A program made the translations under genes and the position numbers. Below, piece after piece: positions 27,360 to 36,392 of a DNA stretch of 64,000 nucleotides. The DNA is from Nocardioides okcheonensis (lineage in GTDB: Bacteria > Actinomycetota > Actinomycetes > Propionibacteriales > Nocardioidaceae), in contig NZ_CP087710.1 in assembly GCF_020991065.1 (NCBI RefSeq), positions 1,116,001 to 1,180,000 of the forward strand, read 5' to 3'. Under the pieces are notes generated by a model, which was not told the DNA's origin, ran no database searches, and worked only from the letters and a program-made list of their open reading frames with translations. The first letter of the stretch is position 1, and each line of letters begins with the position of its first letter.

Positions 27360-27779
27360 ATGAGCACTGATCCCGTCGTGGCCGAGGTCGTCGTCCCGGG
27401 GAGCCCGCGGGCGGCGTTCGTCGGCTTCACCGCCCAGATGGGCGAGTGGTGGGACCCGCTGCTGACCCCCGACTCCGCGACGTTCACCGGCATCTCGATC
27501 GACCCCAACGGGCCCGTCGCGATGGTGCACGGCGACGAGGAGTACGTCTGGGGCCGGGTGATGAAGTGGGACCCGATCGGCGAGTACGCGCAGGAGTTCT
27601 GGCTCGGCCACCCCGAGGAGGAGGCGACCGTCCTCGACGTGCGCTTCAGCGACACCGGCGAGGGCAGCACGCTCGTGCGGCTGGTGCACAGCGGCTGGAC
27701 CGCCGAGACCGAGGCGCTGCGCGAGAAGTACACCCACTGGGACGACCTGCTCGCCCGCTTCGCCGCGCACGTCTCGTGA
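27360..27779 (+). CDS. SRPBCC (START-like/AHSA1) domain protein
   Basis: The 139-residue protein fits the helix-grip fold: PRAAFVGFTAQMGEWWDP after the first strand, then repeated beta strands and the C-terminal helix TEALREKYTHWDDLLARFAAH. Such proteins bind hydrophobic ligands or act as chaperone cofactors; no ligand can be named. Its stop overlaps GTG 27776 of the next gene. Confidence 0.85.
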   Translation: MSTDPVVAEVVVPGSPRAAFVGFTAQMGEWWDPLLTPDSATFTGISIDPNGPVAMVHGDEEYVWGRVMKWDPIGEYAQEFWLGHPEEEATVLDVRFSDTGEGSTLVRLVHSGWTAETEALREKYTHWDDLLARFAAHVS

Positions 27780-28660
27780 CCCTGCTAGTCCGGCCGATGC
27801 AGGTCGACGACCTCCCGGCCTGCGAGTCCATCACCCGCGCCGCCTACTTCGAGGTCGACCGCGCCACCTTCCAGCGGTCGTGGCCCGACCCGGAGCCCCG
27901 GTCCGAGGCCGGCCGCACCGACTGGCTGGCCAAGTCGCGCCACAAGCTCGCCACGGACCCCGGCGGCTGCTGGGTGGCCGAGGAGGACGGCGTCGTCGTC
28001 GGCCTGGCCACGTCCCTGCGGCGTGAGCTGATGTGGATCCTGTGCTCCTTCGCCGTCGCGCCCGAGGCGCAGGGTCGCGGGCTCGGGACGCTGCTCCTCG
28101 AGGCGGCGACCCGCTACGGAGCCGGCTGCCTGCGCGGCATGTTCGTCGCGAGCCAGGACCAGGGCGCGCTCCACCGCTACCGCAAGGCCGGTTTCGACCT
28201 GCACCCGCAGATGGTCCTGTGGGGACCGGTGTCGCGCCAGGTGCTGCCCGTCGTGCCACACGTGCGGGAGGGCACGGCCGCCGACCGCGAGCTCTGCGAC
28301 AGCCTCGACCGGCGTACGCGTGGGGCTGCCCACGGCGCCGACCACGCGCTCCTCGCCGAGCAGTTCCGGCTGATCGTGATGGACCACTCGACCGGCCAGG
28401 GGTACGCCTACGTCTCGCGGTCGGGAGGCGTGCAGTGCCTCGCCGCCGACAGCCGGAAGGCGGCGCGCGAGCTGCTCTGGGAGTCGCTGGCCGCCTCCGA
28501 CCCCGCGACCCCGGTCGAGATCCCGCGCGTGACCTCGGCCAACCAGTGGGCGCTGGACGTCGCGACCGCCGCACGGCTCGGGATCCACACCCGCAACTTC
28601 CTCGCCACGCGCCACCTCAAGCCGCCGGCGCCCTACATCCCGCACAGCACCTTCCTCTAG
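27776..28660 (+). CDS. GNAT-family N-acetyltransferase with C-terminal extension
   Basis: Residues 1-150 form a GNAT domain with the acetyl-CoA loop VAPEAQGRGLGTLLLEAA and HRYRKAGFDLHPQM. Residues 155-294 form a second GNAT-like half without a clear loop, as in tandem-GNAT proteins. The substrate is unknown. It is coupled to the SRPBCC gene by GTGA. Confidence 0.85.
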   Translation: MTLLVRPMQVDDLPACESITRAAYFEVDRATFQRSWPDPEPRSEAGRTDWLAKSRHKLATDPGGCWVAEEDGVVVGLATSLRRELMWILCSFAVAPEAQGRGLGTLLLEAATRYGAGCLRGMFVASQDQGALHRYRKAGFDLHPQMVLWGPVSRQVLPVVPHVREGTAADRELCDSLDRRTRGAAHGADHALLAEQFRLIVMDHSTGQGYAYVSRSGGVQCLAADSRKAARELLWESLAASDPATPVEIPRVTSANQWALDVATAARLGIHTRNFLATRHLKPPAPYIPHSTFL

Positions 28661-28675
28661 CCCCGGCCGGCCTGG

Positions 28676-29905
28676 CTAGAGGAACGACCCCGGCTCGAGC
28701 CGGGCTCCGCCCGCCACGTCGCCGCCGATCCGGCAGTCGCGCCCGGCGAGCACCAGGTCCTCGTCGCGGGCCAGGCGGGCGGTCGGCTCGGCACCGACCC
28801 GGACCCGCGGACCGACCTCGCAGCGCTCGTCGAGCACCGCGGTCCGCACGACCGAGCCCGCCCGGACGACGCAGTCCTCCATCAGCACGCTGTCGTGCAC
28901 CTCGGCGCCCTTCTCCACGACCACTCCCGGCCCCAGCACGCTGCCGACCACGAGGCCGGACACGTCCGCGCCCGGGGAGAGCAGCGAGTCGTGGCACGAG
29001 CCGGTGCCGCGGACCCGTGCGGCCGGTCGGTCCGGCCAGTGGGACACGACCGGGCGCGAGGGGTGGTCGAACACGTCGACGCGGCCGGCGAGCAGGTCGC
29101 GGTGCGACTGCAGGTAGAGGCCGGGCTGGCCGACGTCGCGCCAGTAGCCCTCGAGCGGGACCGCCACGACCCCGCCGCCCTCGACCAGCCGCGGCAGCAG
29201 CCGCTCGCCGAAGTCGCCGATCCCGCTGTCACCCTCCGCGAGGTCGGGGTCGCCGGACAGCTCGGCACGCAGCTCGTGGAGCGCCGCCAGCAGCGCCTCG
29301 GTGTCGTAGACGAAGATCTCGGTCGCCACCGTCCCCGAGGACGCCCGCGACGGCTTGTGCTCGACACCCGTGACGGTGCCGTCGCGGCGCGCGAGGACCA
29401 CCACGTTGTCGGAGGCGTCCGACTTGGTGACCTCGCTGGTCAGCACGGTCGCCGTGCGCCCCGCGGCGACGTGCTCCTCGACGACGGGCGCGAGGTCGGC
29501 GTTGAAGACGTGGTCGGCCGAGCAGACCACGAGCGTGCGGGCCCCGAACGTGTCGATGTCGGCCGACATCCGCAGCAGCAGGTCGCCGTTGCCGTGCGCG
29601 AAGCCGCTCTCGGTCGCGGGGCCGGTCCCGGTCTGCGGGACCATCCGGCGGAAGCCGCCGCGGTTGCGGTCCAGGCTCCACGGCCGGCCGCCCGCGAGGT
29701 ACTCGTCGATCGAGGTGACCTGGTACTCCAGCGACACCCAGACGTCCGCGAGGTCGGCGTGCAGCAGCCCGGACAGGGCGAAGTCGATCAGCCGGTGCAC
29801 GCCGCCGTAGGGCAGCGCCGGCTTCGCCCGCTCGCGGGTGAGGACGTCCATGCGGGACCCCTGGCCGCCGGCCTGCACCAGCGCGAGCACGTCGCCTCGT
29901 CTCAT
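28676..29905 (-). CDS. GlgC-like sugar-phosphate nucleotidyltransferase
   Basis: The 409-residue protein follows ADP-glucose pyrophosphorylase: LVQAGGQGSRM for nucleotide binding, ERAKPALPYGG, HRLIDFALSGLLHADLADV, GNGDLLLR, and a C-terminal left-handed beta-helix (about residues 300-409). It is more diverged than typical GlgC; the first loop has Q-G-S in place of E-G-K/T. It may be a paralogue with another sugar. ATG 29905 has GGAGGG nearby upstream; GTG 29914 is too close to it. Confidence 0.82.
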   Translation of the reverse strand: MRRGDVLALVQAGGQGSRMDVLTRERAKPALPYGGVHRLIDFALSGLLHADLADVWVSLEYQVTSIDEYLAGGRPWSLDRNRGGFRRMVPQTGTGPATESGFAHGNGDLLLRMSADIDTFGARTLVVCSADHVFNADLAPVVEEHVAAGRTATVLTSEVTKSDASDNVVVLARRDGTVTGVEHKPSRASSGTVATEIFVYDTEALLAALHELRAELSGDPDLAEGDSGIGDFGERLLPRLVEGGGVVAVPLEGYWRDVGQPGLYLQSHRDLLAGRVDVFDHPSRPVVSHWPDRPAARVRGTGSCHDSLLSPGADVSGLVVGSVLGPGVVVEKGAEVHDSVLMEDCVVRAGSVVRTAVLDERCEVGPRVRVGAEPTARLARDEDLVLAGRDCRIGGDVAGGARLEPGSFL

Positions 29906-29949
29906 GCGCGCCACCCTCCCACTGGTGCGAGGCTGTCGGCGACCCTCCC

Positions 29950-29961
29950 TAGGATGAGCGC
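29950..29961 (+). promoter_or_regulatory. Leaderless promoter of the nadA leader ORF
   Basis: TAGGAT at 29950-29955 lies 6 nt before ATG 29962, so the transcript probably begins at the leader start codon, about 68 nt upstream of nadA. Confidence 0.55.
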
Positions 29962-30033
29962 ATGAGAGTCACCCCACGGCGTTCTTCTCCTCCGCTGCGC
30001 TCCCCCGGACAACGCCGCGGGGGCCCCGAATGA
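29962..30033 (+). CDS. Putative 23-residue leader peptide of nadA
   Basis: This short frame starts at a leaderless-type ATG and stops at TGA 30031-30033, which overlaps the nadA ATG as ATGA. The peptide (MRVTPRRSSPP at its N-terminus) is rich in Arg, Pro and Ser, with a run of rare-type proline and arginine pairs. Because nadA has no ribosome binding site of its own, reinitiation after this frame would explain its translation. No similar peptide is known to me, and expression is unproven. Confidence 0.5.
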   Translation: MRVTPRRSSPPLRSPGQRRGGPE

Positions 30034-31214
30034 GCCTCGTCGACCTGCCGCTCCTCCCCCTCGGCAAGGGCCGTGACCTCGACGCCGAGCGCGGCGTGGA
30101 GTGCCCCGGCGACCTGCCCGCGGCGTCCGACCCCGACCTGGTCGCCCGCGCCCGCGCGGCCAAGGAGGCACTCGGCGAGCGGGTGTTCGTGCTCGGCCAC
30201 CACTACCAGCGCGACGAGGTCATCCAGTTCGCCGACGTCACGGGCGACTCCTTCAAGCTCGCCCGGGACGCCGCGGCCCGCCCCGACGCGGAGTTCATCG
30301 TCTTCTGCGGCGTGCACTTCATGGCCGAGTCGGCCGACATCCTCACCTCGCCGGCCCAGCAGGTCGTGCTGCCCGACCTCGCGGCCGGCTGCTCGATGGC
30401 CGACATGGCCCGGCTGCGCCAGGTCGAGGACGCCTGGGACGCGCTCGCCGACGCCGGCGTGCAGGACAGCGTCGTCCCGGTGACCTACATGAACTCCAGC
30501 GCCGACATCAAGGCGTTCTGCGGGCGCAACGGCGGCGTGGTCTGCACGTCGTCGAACGCCGAGGTGGCCCTGGAGTGGGCCTTCGCGCAGAAGGCCGACG
30601 CCGCCGGCGGCGCGAAGGTGCTGTTCCTCCCCGACCAGCACCTCGGCCGCAACACCGCGGTCCTCGAGATGGGCATCGGCCTCGACGAGTGCGTCGTCTG
30701 GGACCCGCTGCAGCCGGGTGGCGGGCTCACCGCCGACGAGCTGCGCCGCGCCCGGATGATCCTCTGGAAGGGCCACTGCTCGGTCCACGGGCGCTTCTCC
30801 GAGGACGTCGTCGACGAGCTGCGGGCCCAGCACCCCGGCATCAACGTCCTCGTCCACCCCGAGTGCAAGCACGAGGTGGTGCTCAAGGCGGACCTGGTCG
30901 GCTCCACCGAGTTCATCATCAAGACGATCGAGGCCGCCGAGCCCGGCAGCGTCTGGGCGATCGGCACGGAGCTCAACCTGGTCAAGCGCCTCGCCGACGC
31001 CCACCCCGACAAGTCGATCGTCTTCCTCGACCGCAACGTCTGCTACTGCTCGACGATGAACCGCATCGACCTGCCCCACCTCGTGTGGGCACTGGAGAGC
31101 CTCGTCGCCGGCACGGTCGTCAACCAGGTCACCGTCGACCCGGACACCGAGGCCGAGGCGCTGGTCGCGCTCCAGCGGATGCTCGACCTCCCGGGCAAGT
31201 CCCACCGCGACTGA
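30030..31214 (+). CDS. nadA: Quinolinate synthase A
   Basis: NadA condenses iminoaspartate with dihydroxyacetone phosphate to quinolinate for NAD. The 394-residue protein has LGHHYQRDEVIQFAD, VTYMNSSADIKAFCG, VCTSSNA and CSTMNRIDLPHL. Cysteines suited to the 4Fe-4S cluster are in VVCTSSN, HPECKHE and CYCSTM. nadB and nadC are not in the window. Translation appears coupled to an upstream 23-codon frame. The next gene begins 7 nt after its stop. Confidence 0.95.
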   Translation: MSLVDLPLLPLGKGRDLDAERGVECPGDLPAASDPDLVARARAAKEALGERVFVLGHHYQRDEVIQFADVTGDSFKLARDAAARPDAEFIVFCGVHFMAESADILTSPAQQVVLPDLAAGCSMADMARLRQVEDAWDALADAGVQDSVVPVTYMNSSADIKAFCGRNGGVVCTSSNAEVALEWAFAQKADAAGGAKVLFLPDQHLGRNTAVLEMGIGLDECVVWDPLQPGGGLTADELRRARMILWKGHCSVHGRFSEDVVDELRAQHPGINVLVHPECKHEVVLKADLVGSTEFIIKTIEAAEPGSVWAIGTELNLVKRLADAHPDKSIVFLDRNVCYCSTMNRIDLPHLVWALESLVAGTVVNQVTVDPDTEAEALVALQRMLDLPGKSHRD

Positions 31215-31221
31215 CCCGACG

Positions 31222-32409
31222 ATGGCACTGCGGCACGTCACCGACGCCGAGCGGCGCAGCCGGATCGCCGTACGCCACCGGCTGGCGCCGGCCCACCGCG
31301 CGAGCGACGTCACTGCCGTCACCCGGGCGATGACCGTCCTCCACGCCACCGAGGCGGCCACCGTCCACCTCGCGATCGCGGCACGCGCCGAGGGCGTGGC
31401 GCCCGAGGACGTCGACGCGGCGCTCTACGACACCCGCGAGGTGGTCAAGCAGCTCGCGATGCGGCGCACCCTGTTCGTCTTCCCGCGTGACCTGCTCCCG
31501 GCCGCCTGGGGCAGCGCCTCGGCCCGGGTCGCCACCGCCGAGCGCAAGCGGATCGCCAAGGCGATCGCCGGCGCCGGGATCGCCCCCGACGGGGCGGCGT
31601 GGCTCGACGCCGCCCACGAGGCGACCCTCGCCCGGCTCGCGGTCGCGCCCGCCTCCACGGCCCAGCTGCGGGCCGAGCTCCCGGAGCTCGCCGGCACCAT
31701 CGGCGGCGACACCGACAAGACGTGGGACCGACCGGTCCCCGTCGCTCCGTGGGTGCTCACCACCCTCGGCCTCGAGGGCCGGGCGCTGCGCGGGCGCAAC
31801 GCCGGGCACTGGAGGTTGAACAAACCGACCTGGACGACCGCCGAGGACTGGCTCGGCGAGGTCCCCGCGCCGCTCGGCGAGGCCGAGGGCTACGCCGCGC
31901 TGGTGGGGTCGTGGCTGCACACCTTCGGGCCGGGCACCGCCGCCGACGTCCAGTGGTGGCTCGGGTCCACCAAGACCGCGGTCACCCGCGCCCTGGCCGA
32001 CGTCGGCGCGGTCGAGGTCACCCTCGACGACGGCTCCACGGGCTGGCTGCACCCGCTCGACACCGACGACGTGGGTCCGGTCGAGCCGTGGGCAGCGCTG
32101 CTGCCGACCCTCGACCCGACGGTGATGGGGTGGAAGTCACGCGGCTTCTACCTCGACCCCGCCCACGTCCCGTTCCTCGTCGACAGCAACGGCAACGCCG
32201 GCACGACGGCGTGGTGGGACGGCCGGGTCGTGGGCTGCTGGGTGCAGGACGACGAGGGCGTCGTACGCCTCTCGCTCCTCGAGGACGTGGGGTCCGAGGG
32301 CGAGGCGGCGCTGGAGCGGGAGGCCGCCCGCCTGACGCAGTGGCTCGACGGCACCGTCATCGGCAACGTCTACGCCTCCCGCCAGATGAAGCAGGCGCGG
32401 CTCCCCTAA
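31222..32409 (+). CDS. Winged-helix DNA-binding protein, HTH_42 (AlkZ/YcaQ-like)
   Basis: The 395-residue protein is a full-length member of the HTH_42 family: RLAPAHRASDVTAVTRAM, MRRTLFVFPRDLLP, AEGYAALVGSWLHTFGPGTAADVQWW, DPTVMGWKSRGFYL and WWDGRVVGCW. Relatives include DNA glycosylases of the AlkZ type that act on interstrand crosslinks. The glycosylase QxQ-like catalytic signature is not evident, so repair activity is possible but unproven. It is probably cotranscribed with nadA. Confidence 0.82.
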   Translation: MALRHVTDAERRSRIAVRHRLAPAHRASDVTAVTRAMTVLHATEAATVHLAIAARAEGVAPEDVDAALYDTREVVKQLAMRRTLFVFPRDLLPAAWGSASARVATAERKRIAKAIAGAGIAPDGAAWLDAAHEATLARLAVAPASTAQLRAELPELAGTIGGDTDKTWDRPVPVAPWVLTTLGLEGRALRGRNAGHWRLNKPTWTTAEDWLGEVPAPLGEAEGYAALVGSWLHTFGPGTAADVQWWLGSTKTAVTRALADVGAVEVTLDDGSTGWLHPLDTDDVGPVEPWAALLPTLDPTVMGWKSRGFYLDPAHVPFLVDSNGNAGTTAWWDGRVVGCWVQDDEGVVRLSLLEDVGSEGEAALEREAARLTQWLDGTVIGNVYASRQMKQARLP

Positions 32410-32444
32410 CCTCCACCAGCCTCCCCCAGCCTCCCTCGGCCGGC

Positions 32445-33653
32445 TCAGTGGACCGGCAGCTCGAACCAGAAGACGGAGCCGCCACCGTCGCGCTCGTCGA
32501 CGCCGATCGACCCGCCGTGGGCCTCGACGATGCGCCGGCAGGTCGCCAGCCCCAGGCCCGACCCCTCGACGCTCTTGTCCAGGCGCGCGAGGGGCGCGAA
32601 GACGCGCTCGCGCTTGTCGGCCGGCACCCCGCGACCTCGGTCGCGGACCTCGACGCGGTGGCGGTCCTCGAGCTCGACCCCCACCACCTCGATGGCGGGC
32701 TGCTCGCCGAGGAGGGTGAACTTCGCGGCGTTGTCGACGAGGTTCATCAGGACCGAGCGCAGCTGGACTCCGTCGCCCCGCACGACCGGCAGCGACTCGA
32801 CCGTGACGCAGGACCGGTCGACCCGGCCGGCCACGTCGTCGAGCGCCGCCTGCATCTCCACCGCGAGGTCGACCTCGTCGTGCCCGGGAGCCGAGCCCTG
32901 CGAGGCGAAGGCCAGCAGGTTGGCGATCATCTCGGTCATCCGGTCCACGCCGCGACGCGCCCGCGCGACCGTGTCGACCTGGTAGGGGTCGGTGACCTCC
33001 ATCTCGAGCGCCTCGAGCGACAGCGAGATCGAGGTGAGCGGGTTCTTCAGGTCGTGCGTCACCTGGCCGGCGAAGTGCGCCAGCCGCTCGTTGGACTGCG
33101 CCAGCCGGGCGTTCGCCTCGCGCAGGCGCCGGCCGGCCAGCTCCAGCTCGAGGACGTCGACCACCCGGTCGGCCAGCTGGGCCAGGCCCGCCGTGGCCTC
33201 GGGGGTCACCCGCTGGGCCTCGTCGTCGAAGACGCACAGGGTGCCGATCACCACGCCGTCGGGCGTCCGGAGCGGGTGCGAGCCGTAGAACTTCACGGCC
33301 GCGACCTCGCCGGTCGTCCACGGGCTGTCGGCGTAGCGGTCGTCCTGGCTGGCGTCGGCGACCATCACCGGCTCGCCGAGGTCGACGACCGTGCGGCACA
33401 TCGACTCCTCGGCCGGCGAGTCCGACCCGACGAAGCCGGCGGTGGCGACCTGGTGCTGGAGGCTGCTGGTCAGCAGGTTGATCGTGGCGTAGGGCACGCC
33501 GGCGACCTGGGCGGCCAGGTCCACGAGCGCGGTGAGCTCGCGGCGGGGCTCGGAGTCGAGCACGTGGTAGGCGCCGATGGCGCGATCGCGCTGGGCGTCG
33601 CGCCGGGCGTCGCGCTGGGGGCCGTCGTCCGGGCGCGTCTCGTCGGGGCTCAC
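32445..33653 (-). CDS. GAF-domain sensor histidine kinase
   Basis: The 402-residue protein has an N-terminal GAF domain (about 40-165; SMCRTVVDLGEPVMV, FYGSHPLRTPDGVVIGTLCV). The kinase core follows, with H-box THDLKNPLTSISLSLEALE, N-box NLVDNAAKF, DRGRGVP and GSGLGLATCRRIVEAHGG. No membrane helix is present, so it is a cytoplasmic sensor. GTG 33653 overlaps the pspAB stop, placing it in the psp operon. No response regulator gene is nearby. Confidence 0.9.
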   Translation of the reverse strand: MSPDETRPDDGPQRDARRDAQRDRAIGAYHVLDSEPRRELTALVDLAAQVAGVPYATINLLTSSLQHQVATAGFVGSDSPAEESMCRTVVDLGEPVMVADASQDDRYADSPWTTGEVAAVKFYGSHPLRTPDGVVIGTLCVFDDEAQRVTPEATAGLAQLADRVVDVLELELAGRRLREANARLAQSNERLAHFAGQVTHDLKNPLTSISLSLEALEMEVTDPYQVDTVARARRGVDRMTEMIANLLAFASQGSAPGHDEVDLAVEMQAALDDVAGRVDRSCVTVESLPVVRGDGVQLRSVLMNLVDNAAKFTLLGEQPAIEVVGVELEDRHRVEVRDRGRGVPADKRERVFAPLARLDKSVEGSGLGLATCRRIVEAHGGSIGVDERDGGGSVFWFELPVH

Positions 33654-34222
33654 AGGCCCGGCGCCTTCCACACGGCGAGCCAGCGCTGCAGGTCGGGCTC
33701 CATCGGAAGCTCCTTGTCCAAGAGGTCGCGCACCGAGAGCTCGAGGAGCGTGTCACGCTCCTGGTCGCCGGTCGGCGCGAAGGGGTAGAAGGTGCCCTGC
33801 TTGTAGAGGTAGGTCAGGCCGAAGCGCCGTCCCGCGGCGTCGGCGAACGGCACCAGCGAGCACAGCAGGCTGCCCGCGAAGCCGTTGAGCTCCAGCGTCG
33901 TGTTGACCGCGTGCAGGTCCGTGCACAGGCCGGCGACGTCGGCGGGGTCACCCGTGACGACCAACCAGGTGAACCCGAAGTCGTCCCGCGTGACGGTGAC
34001 CTCGGGCGCGTCGGCGGCGTCGCGCAGCAGCCCCTCGAGGTCGGCCTGGGCCTGCGCGAACGCGGCCCCCGCAGCCGGTCGGTAGCAGACCGACGCCTGC
34101 CCGGTCGGCTCGAAGCCCAGCGCCGTCTGCAGCGTGATCGCCGCGCTCGGGACGTGGAACAGCGCGTCGAGGTCGTTGCGCCGGGGCCGCGCGCGGCCAC
34201 GGACCGCCTCCCACAGCCCCAT
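33650..34222 (-). CDS. pspAB: PspA-associated protein PspAB
   Basis: The 190-residue protein matches the PspAB family found beside pspA in actinobacteria and archaea (MGLWEAVRGR...DLDALFHVPSAAITLQT, LTYLYKQGTFYPFAP). Its biochemical role is unknown; it is assumed to work with PspA at stressed membranes. It lies 13 nt after htpX and overlaps the kinase gene. Confidence 0.88.
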   Translation of the reverse strand: MGLWEAVRGRARPRRNDLDALFHVPSAAITLQTALGFEPTGQASVCYRPAAGAAFAQAQADLEGLLRDAADAPEVTVTRDDFGFTWLVVTGDPADVAGLCTDLHAVNTTLELNGFAGSLLCSLVPFADAAGRRFGLTYLYKQGTFYPFAPTGDQERDTLLELSVRDLLDKELPMEPDLQRWLAVWKAPGL

Positions 34223-34235
34223 CAGCGCTCCCCCG

Positions 34236-35138
34236 TCATCCGGTCGGCCTGCTCAGCTCGGCCTGGATCCGGGCCAGCTGCTCGAGGCGCTGCTGGAGCG
34301 GCGGGTGCGTGGCGGCGAGCCCGCTGAGCCCGCCGCTGAGGGCCGGCACGATGCACAGCGCGCTGGCGGCACCGGCGGCCCGGAGGTCCCGGCGCGGAGT
34401 CGCGGCGACCTCGCCGCTGATCTTCTGCAGGGCCGAGGCCAGCGACGCCGGCTTGAGGGTGAGGTACGCCCCCGCGCGGTCGGCGCTGAGCTCGCGGTAG
34501 CGCGAGAGCAGGCGGAGCAGCACGAAGCTGACGGCGTAGACCACCAGGCTGACGACCAGCGCGACGAGCACGGCCGGCAGGGCGCCGTTGCTGTTGCGCG
34601 AGCGGCCCATCGCGCCGAACTGCGTGAAGCGCAGCAGCAGGCCCGCCGCGATCCCGGCCGACGACGCGACGGTCATGACGAGCACGTCGCGGTGCGCGAC
34701 GTGGCTGAGCTCGTGGGCGAGGACGGCCTCGAGCTCCTCGGCGTCGAGGACCCCGAGGATCCCGGTCGTCACGCAGACCACCGACCGGTCGGGCGAGCGG
34801 CCGGTGGCGAACGCGTTGGGCACCGCCAGGTCGGCGATGCCGACGCGCGGCTTCGGCATGTCGGCCAGCGCGCACAGCCGGTCGATCATCCCGTGCAGCT
34901 CCGGCGCCTGCTCCGGCGTGACCTCGCGGGCACGCATCGCCCGCATCGCCACCGTGTCGGAGGTCCACCACTGGTAGAACGCGACCGCGACCGCGATCAC
35001 CGCGATCAGGACGGAGTAGCCGCGGAAGGTCGCCATCAGGGCGACCACGAGCGCCACGAACAGCCCTCCGAGCAGGAACATCGTGAGGGTCATCCGGGCG
35101 GTCAGCCCGGAGTCCCCGACGAAGCGCGACGTCGCCAC
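34236..35138 (-). CDS. htpX: Membrane zinc metalloprotease HtpX, M48 family
   Basis: The 300-residue protease degrades damaged membrane proteins. It has two N-terminal helices, the zinc motif AHELSHVAHRD, two further helices, and the third ligand region RELSADRAGA. GTG 35138 lies 8 nt after the pspAA stop; an internal ATG at 35087 is an alternative start. Its place inside the psp operon points to envelope quality control. Confidence 0.9.
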   Translation of the reverse strand: MATSRFVGDSGLTARMTLTMFLLGGLFVALVVALMATFRGYSVLIAVIAVAVAFYQWWTSDTVAMRAMRAREVTPEQAPELHGMIDRLCALADMPKPRVGIADLAVPNAFATGRSPDRSVVCVTTGILGVLDAEELEAVLAHELSHVAHRDVLVMTVASSAGIAAGLLLRFTQFGAMGRSRNSNGALPAVLVALVVSLVVYAVSFVLLRLLSRYRELSADRAGAYLTLKPASLASALQKISGEVAATPRRDLRAAGAASALCIVPALSGGLSGLAATHPPLQQRLEQLARIQAELSRPTG

Positions 35139-35146
35139 CCGGCGGC

Positions 35147-35425
35147 TCAGCCCGGGATCAGGCCGTCGTCGCCCAGCAGCTCGCGGACCTCGTCGATCGT
35201 CGCGTCGGGCGGCGGCAGGATCAGGTCGGACTCGTCGAGGGAGTCCGCGGCGTGGTGGGTGCCGCTCGAGCGGACCGCGGCGAGCAGCCCCTGGAGCGCG
35301 GTGCGGAACATGTCCTCGTCGCCGGACTCCACGGCGTTCTCGACCTGCTGGTCGAGGCCGTTGAGGGCGTCGAGCGCCCCGTCGTCGAGGTCGTACTGCC
35401 CCTCGCCGAGGATCCGGACGATCAT
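35147..35425 (-). CDS. pspAA: PspA-associated protein PspAA
   Basis: The 92-residue protein is a standard-length PspAA: IVRILGEGQYDLDD at the start, an acidic centre and an LILPPPDATIDEVRELLG ending. It is thought to partner PspA. Its ATG overlaps the pspA stop by 4 nt. Confidence 0.9.
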   Translation of the reverse strand: MIVRILGEGQYDLDDGALDALNGLDQQVENAVESGDEDMFRTALQGLLAAVRSSGTHHAADSLDESDLILPPPDATIDEVRELLGDDGLIPG

Positions 35426-36222
35426 GCCTGGCCGCCCTCGGTGGGACGCTGCGCCGCCTGCTGCTCGGGCGCGGCCTCGAGGATGTCACCGCCGTCGTCG
35501 GCGGCCTCGATGGCCTGCGGCGCGGACGAGCCGGCCTTGAGCCGGGCCAGCTCGGCCTCGACGTCGGTGTTGGAGCTGAGCGCGTCGAGCTCGCGGGCGA
35601 TGTCGTCGCCGGCGTTGAGCGAGGAGGCGTCGTCGAGCGCGCCGGAGGCGATGAGCTCGTCGATCGCCGCACCGCGGGCCTGCATCTGGGCGGTCTTGTC
35701 CTCGGCCCGCTGGATGGCCAGGCCGACGTCGCCCATCTCCTCGCCGATGCCGGACATGGCCTCGCCGATGCGGGTCTGGGCCTCGGCCGCGGTGTAGGTG
35801 GCCTTGATCGTCTCCTTGCGGGTCCGGAACGCCTCGACCTTCGCCTGCAGGCGCTGCTGGGCGAGGACCAGCTTCTCCTCCTCGCCCTGGAGCGTGGCCT
35901 GCTGCTCCTTGAGGCTGGTGATCTGCTGGGCGAGGCCGGACTTGCGGGTCAGCGCCTCGCGGGCGAGGTCCTCGCGTCCGGCGCCGATCGCCTTCTCGGC
36001 CTGCCCCTGCAGCTTGGCGGCCTGCTGCTCGAGCTGGTTGACCTGGAGCTCGACCCGCTTGCGGCTGGTCGCGACGTCGGCGACGCCACGGCGCACCTTC
36101 GAGAGCAGCTCGAGCTGGCGCTGGTAGCTGTAGTCCAGGGTCTCGCGGGGGTCCTCGGCCCTGTCCAGGGCCGTGTTGGCCTTGGAGCGGAAGATCAGGC
36201 TGACGCGCTTCATGAGACTCAT
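35422..36222 (-). CDS. pspA: Phage-shock protein PspA/IM30/Vipp1 family
   Basis: The 266-residue protein begins MSLMKRVSLIFRSKANTALD, the membrane-contact helix. It continues as a long coiled coil (about 25-220) with RKSGLAQQITSLKEQ. A 45-residue acidic tail follows, as in actinobacteria. PspA polymers repair stressed membranes. It is first in a five-gene operon, with GAGAGGGTCC upstream of ATG 36222. Confidence 0.93.
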   Translation of the reverse strand: MSLMKRVSLIFRSKANTALDRAEDPRETLDYSYQRQLELLSKVRRGVADVATSRKRVELQVNQLEQQAAKLQGQAEKAIGAGREDLAREALTRKSGLAQQITSLKEQQATLQGEEEKLVLAQQRLQAKVEAFRTRKETIKATYTAAEAQTRIGEAMSGIGEEMGDVGLAIQRAEDKTAQMQARGAAIDELIASGALDDASSLNAGDDIARELDALSSNTDVEAELARLKAGSSAPQAIEAADDGGDILEAAPEQQAAQRPTEGGQA

Positions 36223-36392
36223 CGGGGTGCGGACCCTCTCTCGGTCATGCGTGGAATGGCTGGTGGAACCCGCCGTGACGTTGTCCTCACCCTAGGACCA
36301 AAGCCAAGCGCGAGGTAGGGACTTGTCCTGACGTCGGCGGGGCGCCGCGCTGCCGCAGCCGCGGGATAGGCTGCGCCCAGCATCCGATCCAC

